Source: Tissierellia bacterium (GTDB lineage: Bacteria > Bacillota_A > Clostridia > Tissierellales > Peptoniphilaceae). Taken from it: DNA of 10,279 bases. Position numbers and translations under genes: made by a program. Under the pieces are notes generated by a model that was not told where the DNA came from, did not search any database, and worked only from the letters and a program-made list of their open reading frames with translations. The stretch is from assembly GCA_012513395.1 (NCBI GenBank), contig JAAZCH010000044.1, forward strand, positions 1 through 10,279, read 5' to 3'. Below, one piece after another: positions 6,111-10,279 of the stretch (position 1 is its first letter; each line of letters opens with the position of its first letter).

Positions 6111-7316
6111 ATGACAGAAAAATTAGTATCACTAGAAATGATTCAAGAAGCAAGAGAATTTTTAAAAGGAAAAATTCATGAAACGCCAATCTTCACAGCA
6201 AGTAGAATGGGAGATAATATCTACATCAAAATGGAAAATCTCCAAAAGACAGGATCCTTTAAAATCCGTGGAGCCTATAACAAGATGAGAAGCTTAACAG
6301 ACGCAGAAAAAGAAAAAGGCGTAATCTCATGTTCAGCAGGAAACCACGCCCAAGGTGTCGCGCTATCAGCTACCCAATCAGGCATTAAATCCTACATATG
6401 TATTCCATCTGTAGCACCACTAAGCAAAGTAGAAGCTACAAGAGGATACGGCGGAGAAGTTATTATAGTAGAAGGCACCTTCGACGACGCCCAAGAAAGA
6501 GCGTACCAATTAGAAGAAGAAAACGACCTAACCTACATCAGTCCCTTCGACGACGAATATATCATAGCAGGCCAAGGAACTATAGGACTAGAAATACTAG
6601 AACAACTTCCAGATGTGAAATACATCGTAGTGCCCATAGGAGGCGGCGGACTAATTTCAGGAATCGCAGCAGCGGTTAAGAATCTTCGCCCAGATGTGAA
6701 AATCATCGGAGTAGAACCAGAAAATGCAGCCAGCATGAAAAAATCCATAGAAGAAGGCTACCAATGCACCCTTCCTACAGCCAACACCATGGCAGACGGA
6801 GTAGCAGTAAAATGCCCAGGCGCTATCACCTTCAACCACGTAAAAAATTACGTAGACGATATCGTAACAGTATCAGAAGACGAAATCATCAAAACCATCC
6901 TTAGACTATTAGAAGAAGGAAAGGTTACAGCAGAAGGAGCAGGAGCATCCTCAGTAGCAGCAATTATCAATGACAAATACGACTTCGGCGGCGAAAAAGT
7001 TTGCGCAGTACTCAGCGGCGGAAATATTAACGTAAACACCATCTCTAGAATAATCACAAAAGGACTATTCGAATCAGGCAGAATGATGGAAATCTCCACC
7101 CTAGTAATGGACAAACCAGGAGAGCTTATAAGACTACTTCAAATACTAAAAGAAAAAGGAGCAAATATCCTAACCATAGACCAATACTCCAGCTCAGAAT
7201 CCATGAACTTAGATAGAGTAGTGGTAAGAATCGTCCTAGAAACTTTCAACGAAGAACACAAAAGAGACATTTACAAAGAACTATACGACGCAGGATACAG
7301 AGAAGCACACGAATAA
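6111..7316 (+). CDS. ilvA: Threonine ammonia-lyase (PLP-dependent, one ACT domain)
   Basis: Deaminates L-threonine to 2-oxobutyrate and ammonium, feeding isoleucine synthesis or threonine fermentation. The fold-type II PLP domain (about 1-320) shows the Schiff-base lysine Lys51 in TGSFKIRGA, SAGNHAQG (75-82), the phosphate loop GGGGL (177-181), TAEGAGA (273-279) and LSGGN (301-305). A single ACT domain follows (about 327-401, MDKPGELIRLLQILKEKGANI). The 401-residue, one-ACT layout is shared by IlvA-like enzymes of Firmicutes and differs from the two-regulator E. coli IlvA and the ACT-less TdcB; which role applies cannot be told from sequence, and tdcB would be an alternative name. The start is set by AAAGGAGA (6096-6103). 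No neighbouring ilv genes are present. I could not find a convincing promoter in the repeat-rich upstream stretch. It ends at a strong terminator. Confidence 0.94.
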   Translation: MTEKLVSLEMIQEAREFLKGKIHETPIFTASRMGDNIYIKMENLQKTGSFKIRGAYNKMRSLTDAEKEKGVISCSAGNHAQGVALSATQSGIKSYICIPSVAPLSKVEATRGYGGEVIIVEGTFDDAQERAYQLEEENDLTYISPFDDEYIIAGQGTIGLEILEQLPDVKYIVVPIGGGGLISGIAAAVKNLRPDVKIIGVEPENAASMKKSIEEGYQCTLPTANTMADGVAVKCPGAITFNHVKNYVDDIVTVSEDEIIKTILRLLEEGKVTAEGAGASSVAAIINDKYDFGGEKVCAVLSGGNINVNTISRIITKGLFESGRMMEISTLVMDKPGELIRLLQILKEKGANILTIDQYSSSESMNLDRVVVRIVLETFNEEHKRDIYKELYDAGYREAHE

Positions 7317-7335
7317 ATTAATAATAAAAGACAAA

Positions 7336-7379
7336 ACGCATAACGTACAATTACAACCGTACGTTATGCGTATTTCTTT
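7336..7379 (+). terminator. Rho-independent terminator after threonine ammonia-lyase
   Basis: ACGCATAACGTAC (7336-7348) pairs perfectly with GTACGTTATGCGT (7359-7371), a 13-bp stem with a 10-nt loop, followed by ATTTCTTT. Confidence 0.92.
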
Positions 7380-7411
7380 ATATTTTATTTACAAAAATTA
7401 AGTAATAACCA

Positions 7412-7440
7412 ATGAAAATATTATGCTTTTCTATTATAAT
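7412..7440 (+). promoter_or_regulatory. Possible promoter of the permease/kinase remnant
   Basis: A perfect TATAAT (7435-7440) with a weak -35 ATGAAA (7412-7417) at 17 bp. It lies just before the ribosome site AAGGAGGG (7457-7464) and supports a start at TTG 7472 rather than at ATG 7412. Confidence 0.5.
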
Positions 7441-7471
7441 ACTAATTAAGTATTATAAGGAGGGAGCAATT

Positions 7472-7738
7472 TTGCTAAACTATATAAGATCAGAATTATA
7501 CCGAACCTTCAAAACACCTTTCTATTCTGGTTTTTTGATTTTTTCTATTTTTACAATTATAATTATGATTAGCATATTAATATTTAATAAGATGCCAATA
7601 GAAATATATTTTTTTATTATGAAAGGACTTAGCACCCTGGTGATATTTTTGATAACAGTCATCACATCAGTCCTAACCTATAAGCCCAAGGACATTAAAA
7701 TCCAGATACTGGGCAAGGAACCAAAAGATATCAATTGA
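7472..7738 (+). pseudogene. ABC-2-type permease N-terminal fragment (likely truncated)
   Basis: An 88-residue product from TTG 7472, chosen because AAGGAGGG (7457-7464) sits seven bases before it; an upstream ATG at 7412 lacks a ribosome site and falls on the promoter. The opening MLNYIRSELYRTFKTPFYSG followed by a long hydrophobic helix is typical of the first segment of ABC-2 permeases of the bacitracin/lantibiotic immunity kind. Two helices are visible (about 18-38 and 46-66), after which the protein turns basic and hydrophilic (KPKDIKIQILGKEPKDIN) and stops, whereas such permeases normally run to about 230-250 residues. The stop overlaps the start of the kinase fragment (TGATG). I read this as the left side of a deletion. 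A genuine small two-helix membrane protein is the alternative. Confidence 0.6.
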
Positions 7739-8307
7739 TGGAAAAAGAACCAGGAAAAGAAGAAAGTATAAAATATATTAATATAATCAAAAACAAATCA
7801 GAAACTATACAAAAACTAGTAGAAGACTTCTACGAAGTCAGCCTCATAGAAGACAAAAACTACGAACTAGAATTAGAAAAATTTCTGCCAGCATATATAA
7901 TAGAAGACACAGCCATGTCCTATTACAACGAACTAGAAGACAACGGCATAAAACTAGACCTTATAATAGAAGAAGATATGGAAATCCTAGGAAACCAAAA
8001 CGCCCTAGCCAGAGTCTACTCCAATTTATTATCCAACATAAAAAAACACGGCTGCGAATACGCAACCATACACCACAGCATCCAAAACCACCAACTAACC
8101 ACCACCATAACCAACAAAATCAAACCTCAAGCCACCCTAGAAGAAGACCGCCTCTTCGAAAAATTCTACACCGGCGAAAAATCCCGCCACCAAACCAGCA
8201 GCGGAATAGGAATGTACTCCAGCAAAATCATGCTAGAAAAAATGAACCACAAAATCACCGCCAAAATCCACAAAGGAAATATGATAATAACAATTATATA
8301 TAATTAG
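7738..8307 (+). pseudogene. Histidine kinase C-terminal fragment without the phospho-acceptor
   Basis: A 189-residue product from ATG 7738. It begins in what looks like the second helix of a dimerisation domain (YINIIKNKSETIQKLVEDFYEVSLIED, about 13-39) and continues through an HATPase domain: N box RVYSNLLSN (92-100), F box LFEKFYTGEKSR (139-150) and G2-type SSGIGMYSSK (154-163). The sensor part, membrane helices and the H box with its phosphorylated histidine are all missing, so it cannot work as an ordinary two-component kinase. The motif style resembles kinases partnered with BceAB- or lantibiotic-type transporters, which fits the permease fragment before it. No good ribosome site precedes the ATG. 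The reading frame has stayed open for 189 codons, so decay is recent or the ATPase domain is still used. Confidence 0.7.
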
Positions 8308-8369
8308 TAAAATCTAGCCGTCCCATTGTATGAGACTTAAAGTCAAATACCTTCATTCGTTAAATATAT

Positions 8370-8385
8370 GGCAGCTAAAGCTGCC
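8370..8385. other. Short inverted repeat between convergent genes
   Basis: GGCAGC (8370-8375), loop TAAA and GCTGCC (8380-8385). It lies between the convergent kinase remnant and amidase gene, which ends at 8388. No T run follows on either strand, so it is at best a weak terminator; it could also be a shortened relative of the GCGGCAT hairpin family. Confidence 0.4.
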
Positions 8386-8387
8386 AA

Positions 8388-8858
8388 TCAAATTTGTTTA
8401 TAAAATTCTTTCCATTTTCTCCACCCATCCTCACTCATAGACATAGGACATATCTTTCCGCTAGCATCAAAATGTCTAACAACATTCTCCTTAGGAATAT
8501 TGTAAAATTTCATTAAAAAACGAATTAACTCTATCGCTTGATTGCAAGCCATTTCATAATTAGAATCCTCATTGACACAAATCTCTATCCCAATACTATT
8601 GCTATTCCAAATCCCATACTTACCACCACCATCACCACAATGCCAAGAAACCAAATGCGGATCCACAGTCTCAATAATATTACAATCATCCACGAAATAA
8701 TGAGCACTAGCCCCGCGATACGAACCATTGAAATACGAAAAATGACTCAAAGCCCCAGCGCCCCGCCTCCTATTCCCAGTATCATGAACCACAATATACC
8801 TCAAAGCATTAATCCTCTTACTAAAATTATTAGAAATCGGCATCTTATTAATAACCAT
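8388..8858 (-). CDS. N-acetylmuramoyl-L-alanine amidase (Amidase_2, endolysin-like)
   Basis: A zinc amidase that cuts the bond between N-acetylmuramic acid and L-alanine of the peptidoglycan stem. The 156 residues make a bare catalytic domain of the T7-lysozyme/PGRP fold. The zinc ligands expected for the family are visible: His25 in YIVVHDTGN, His129 in VVRHFDASGK and Cys137 in GKICP; Lys135 matches the T7 lysozyme lysine, and Tyr54 in SAHYFVD may match its tyrosine. SIGIEICVNED (88-98) is also typical. There is no signal peptide and no LysM, SH3 or other wall-binding domain, so export would need a holin or another route. The start is set by AAAGGAGG (8873-8866). The gene lies downstream of the sigma factor gene on the same strand but is separated from it by about 300 bp of repeats. 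Confidence 0.93.
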   Translation of the reverse strand: MVINKMPISNNFSKRINALRYIVVHDTGNRRRGAGALSHFSYFNGSYRGASAHYFVDDCNIIETVDPHLVSWHCGDGGGKYGIWNSNSIGIEICVNEDSNYEMACNQAIELIRFLMKFYNIPKENVVRHFDASGKICPMSMSEDGWRKWKEFYKQI

Positions 8859-8947
8859 AAAAACTCCTCCTTTAAATGTAACGATAAAATTCTAAAACAA
8901 TTTCGTTTCAACAAATCCATTCCTCCAATCGTGTGGAACCTGTACCC

Positions 8948-9040
8948 GCGGCATTATATGCCGCTTAAAGCTAACACCTCCATTTTGTCTCGACATAATC
9001 AATCACACCAATCGTAGGGGACGCGTTCCCACGCGTCCCG
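8948..9040. repeat. Composite repeat: GCGGCAT hairpin plus GACGCG hairpin
   Basis: GCGGCAT-TAT-ATGCCGC (8948-8964) is a perfect 7-bp hairpin, followed by TTAAAGCT and a CATTTTGTCTCGACA block, then GGGACGCGT-TCCC-ACGCGTCCC (9018-9039), a perfect 9-bp hairpin. The same order recurs at 10201-10279. The 9-bp hairpin matches those in the 5811-6062 duplication. Between the amidase start and the sigma stop (8859-9165) I see only these repeats and the heptamer arrays, no gene. Confidence 0.85.
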
Positions 9041-9102
9041 CCGACGCAAAGAAAATCATTAATAAAAATACAACGCCAGACAATTCCACTCCGTCAATAA
9101 AA

Positions 9103-9187
9103 GGCGTAGCCCAACTTTACACTTTTAACTTTCAACTCTTAACTGCACCAACGGTGCATACAACTTTAAACTTTCAACTTTTCACTG
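9103..9187 (-). repeat. Double heptamer array around a hairpin, copies A6 and A7 (sigma gene 3' end)
   Basis: Read on the minus strand: four units from 9187 to 9160 (CAGTGAA, AAGTTGA, AAGTTTA, AAGTTGT), then TGCACC-GTT-GGTGCA (9158-9144), then five units from 9145 to 9111 (CAGTTAA, GAGTTGA, AAGTTAA, AAGTGTA, AAGTTGG), then GCTACGCC. The first array encodes the last residues and the stop codon of the sigma factor. The second array has the A1 layout. Confidence 0.85.
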
Positions 9188-9717
9188 TTTTTAAGTTTCC
9201 TAACCCCCTTACTCTTAACCTTAGAAACCCAAGAAGCACTTCTCCCCAAATCCTCCCCAATTTCCCTCAACGTTTTTCCCCTATAATAATAGAAGTAAAT
9301 TACATAACGCTCCACCGAATCCAACATCCCAATCGCCCTCACTAACTCCCTCGACCATTGCAACTCCTCGAATACATCCTCCACCATCACCCCATCCGAA
9401 ATCCCCTCCCACACATACACCTCATCATCAGAAACCGAATACGACATCTCCAACTCCCTTTTCCTCTTCTTCGCAAGGTCCAAAGCATAAAACTGCGACC
9501 TCTGCTTAATAAACCAAGAGAAATTCGACCTCTCATCCACATACTCCCCCAAACTATCTATCAATAACACCACCAAATCCTGATCCAAATCCTCACTAGA
9601 CAAAGCCGGAAACCTAGCACAAACAGCCCTACGAATAGGAGCCAATCTCTCAATTAAAATCTCCAAAGCTCCCACATCACCATCCTTCGCCCTAACTACT
9701 AACTCGTTAATTTCCAT
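9166..9717 (-). CDS. Small sigma-70 family RNA polymerase sigma factor (UviA/Xpf-like)
   Basis: A 183-residue factor with sigma regions 2 and 4 only. The N-terminal part (residues 1-85, GDVGALEILIERLAPIRRAVC, then LSSEDLDQDLVVLLIDSLGEY) looks like region 2, and the C-terminal helix-turn-helix GKTLREIGEDLGRSASWVSKVKSKGVRKLK (about 147-176) is region 4. Size and style resemble UviA/TcdR-type or phage-derived factors of Firmicutes that drive bacteriocin, toxin or lysis genes; the subgroup is inference. The start at ATG 9717 is preferred over an in-frame ATG at 9744, because GGAGG (9729-9725) stands seven bases before it. The last seven or so residues and the stop codon come from a heptamer repeat, so the original end may have been altered. 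It is divergent from the DUF1659 gene across an array of dyads, possible binding sites for itself or a partner. Confidence 0.88.
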   Translation of the reverse strand: MEINELVVRAKDGDVGALEILIERLAPIRRAVCARFPALSSEDLDQDLVVLLIDSLGEYVDERSNFSWFIKQRSQFYALDLAKKRKRELEMSYSVSDDEVYVWEGISDGVMVEDVFEELQWSRELVRAIGMLDSVERYVIYFYYYRGKTLREIGEDLGRSASWVSKVKSKGVRKLKNSEKLKV

Positions 9718-9776
9718 CACATAACCTCCATTAATTTTTTTCATAATACAAAATAAAATAAAAAAAGTTAAAAGCA

Positions 9777-9887
9777 GACTTTGTAAAAAGTCCCACGAAA
9801 TCCTAAGACTTTATCACGAAGTCCTAAATATTTATAAGACTTCGCCACAAAGACCACTCAAAAACAGATACTTTCACAAAAAGTCCC
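9777..9887. promoter_or_regulatory. Four iterated dyads, about 31-bp period, between sigma and DUF1659 genes
   Basis: Dyad units: GACTTT-GTAA-AAAGTC (9777-9792), GACTT-7 nt-AAGTC (9807-9823), GACTTCGCCACAAAGAC (9838-9854) and ACTTT-CACAA-AAAGT (9870-9884). Starts are 30, 31 and 31-32 bp apart, close to three helical turns. Three carry a CAC in the centre, and all are followed by CC. The layout suggests an operator or activator array for the divergent pair. A TTTACA (minus strand, 9787-9782) inside the first dyad could be a -35 for the sigma gene. I see no convincing -10 for either gene, as expected if an alternative sigma factor reads them. Confidence 0.6.
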
Positions 9888-9940
9888 AAAGAAACAAATC
9901 ACCCCCAAAATCTATTTACTATTAGAAGGAGGTGATAAAC

Positions 9941-10150
9941 ATGGCAGCAACAATAGAAAAAACTCAACTAAGACTAGAGTACGACAACGGAATGAAAGAC
10001 GGCAAACAAGCTATCCAGGCGAGAACATATTCAAACCTGAAAAACAACGCCACAGACGAAGGGCTAAAATCCGCATCAACAGCGATCGGAACCCTATCTA
10101 AAAAAGACATCCTAAACACAAAAAAGATCGTCACAAGCAAGATAGAATAA
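9941..10150 (+). CDS. DUF1659 family protein
   Basis: A 69-residue protein with the shape of DUF1659: a beta start (TQLRLEYDNG), a central RTYSNLKNNATDEGLKSASTAIGTL and a short lysine-rich end. The family is of unknown function; from memory, it is usually found in Firmicutes beside a DUF2922 gene and often YvrJ-like, sigma factor, holin or amidase genes. The window ends too soon to see whether DUF2922 follows. The start is the ATG behind a near-perfect extended ribosome site, AGAAGGAGGTGAT (9924-9936), which implies strong translation; an in-frame GTG inside that site is not a credible start. A heptamer repeat begins two bases after the stop codon. The dyad array upstream probably governs it. 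Confidence 0.85.
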   Translation: MAATIEKTQLRLEYDNGMKDGKQAIQARTYSNLKNNATDEGLKSASTAIGTLSKKDILNTKKIVTSKIE

Positions 10151-10152
10151 GA

Positions 10153-10187
10153 CAGTTAAAAGTTAAAAGTTGAAAATTAAAAGTTAA
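10153..10187 (+). repeat. Heptamer array, copy A8 (after DUF1659)
   Basis: Five units in register from 10153: CAGTTAA, AAGTTAA, AAGTTGA, AAATTAA and AAGTTAA. It begins two bases after the DUF1659 stop codon, in the same sense as the gene, and is followed by the GCGGCAT hairpin at 10201. Confidence 0.85.
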
Positions 10188-10200
10188 AAAAACCGTACTC

Positions 10201-10279
10201 GCGGCATTGTATGCCGCTTAAAGCTCGCTTCATCATTTTGTTTTGACGTAGAGGACGCGTTCCGCTGACGATATCAGTA
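10201..10279. repeat. Second composite repeat (GCGGCAT hairpin plus shortened GACGCG block)
   Basis: GCGGCAT-TGT-ATGCCGC (10201-10217), TTAAAGCT, a CATTTTGTTTTGACG block, then AGAGGACGCGTTCC (10250-10263) and GCTGACGATATCAGTA to the window end. It parallels 8948-9050, but the right half of the GACGCG hairpin is missing, and the GACGATATCA block links it to the 5811 duplication. It continues to the window edge. Confidence 0.8.

Noticed and set aside
6398..6839. Open frames on both strands inside the threonine ammonia-lyase gene
   Set aside because: They overlap the well-supported ilvA gene, show no family motif and no ribosome site; they are frame shadows.
7412..7471. The upstream ATG at 7412 as start of the permease fragment
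   Set aside because: No ribosome site precedes it, the promoter overlaps it, and a strong site AAGGAGGG supports TTG 7472.
8882..8940. A small minus-strand gene before the amidase starting at a TTG near GGAGG (about 8935)
   Set aside because: The frame runs into the amidase gene out of register and shows no recognisable protein features.
8538..9017. A 159-codon plus-strand open frame opposite the amidase gene
   Set aside because: It is antisense to a gene with clear zinc ligands, runs through repeat DNA, and has an Ile/Thr/Asn/Pro composition typical of a reverse-complement frame.
9154..9567. Plus-strand open frames opposite the sigma factor gene
   Set aside because: Both are antisense to the sigma gene, lack ribosome sites and read low-complexity Leu/Pro/Ile/Arg/His strings.
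9777..9887. CRISPR or replication iterons as the reading of the 31-bp spaced repeats
   Set aside because: Only four short, imperfect dyads, with AT-rich linkers and no cas or rep gene in the window; operator sites fit better.

Overview
The window looks like chromosomal DNA of an AT-rich, Gram-positive anaerobe. Shine-Dalgarno sites are strong (GGAGG types), AGA/ATA/CTA codons are preferred, and TTG starts occur. The gene content (alanine dehydrogenase, threonine dehydratase with one ACT domain, a DUF5711-like/MscS/DUF951 run, UviA-like small sigma factor, DUF1659) fits a peptide- and amino-acid-fermenting Firmicute, most likely Clostridia or Tissierellia. That placement is an inference from gene content; no rRNA gene is present.

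Layout. 1-1751: a DJ-1/PfpI-family protein with its own terminator, then a promoter and alanine dehydrogenase (ald). 1752-2403: an intergenic cassette on the minus strand holding a four-helix-bundle (23S rRNA IVP-type) gene split by a -1 frame disruption, bracketed by two inverted heptamer-repeat elements. 2401-3510 (minus): RodA/FtsW-type peptidoglycan polymerase, possibly leaderless. 3555-5707 (plus, divergent from rodA): a tightly overlapped three-gene operon of a membrane-anchored DUF5711-like protein, an MscS channel and a DUF951 protein. 5708-6110: a gene-free stretch made almost wholly of repeats, including a 125-bp tandem duplication. 6111-7379: threonine ammonia-lyase and a strong terminator. 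7412-8307: a promoter followed by an apparent deletion remnant joining the start of an ABC permease to the end of a histidine kinase. 8388-10150: a small phage- or bacteriocin-like module of N-acetylmuramoyl-L-alanine amidase (minus), small sigma-70 factor (minus) and DUF1659 protein (plus). Four dyad repeats spaced about 31 bp apart lie between the divergent sigma and DUF1659 genes.

The most striking layer is non-coding. At least seven arrays of degenerate 7-bp tandem repeats (type CAGTTAA/AAGTTGA/TAGATAA) occur. Five of them begin within 0-2 bases of a stop codon, or overlap it, reading in the same direction as the gene (ald, rodA, DUF951, sigma, DUF1659). Most are followed by a short GC-rich hairpin such as GGGCTACGCCC. 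A second hairpin family (GGGACGCGT-TCCC-ACGCGTCCC) and a third (GCGGCAT-TNT-ATGCCGC) occur in mosaic combinations beside them. I regard this modular intergenic repeat system and the sigma/DUF1659 dyad array as the best candidates for something undescribed.
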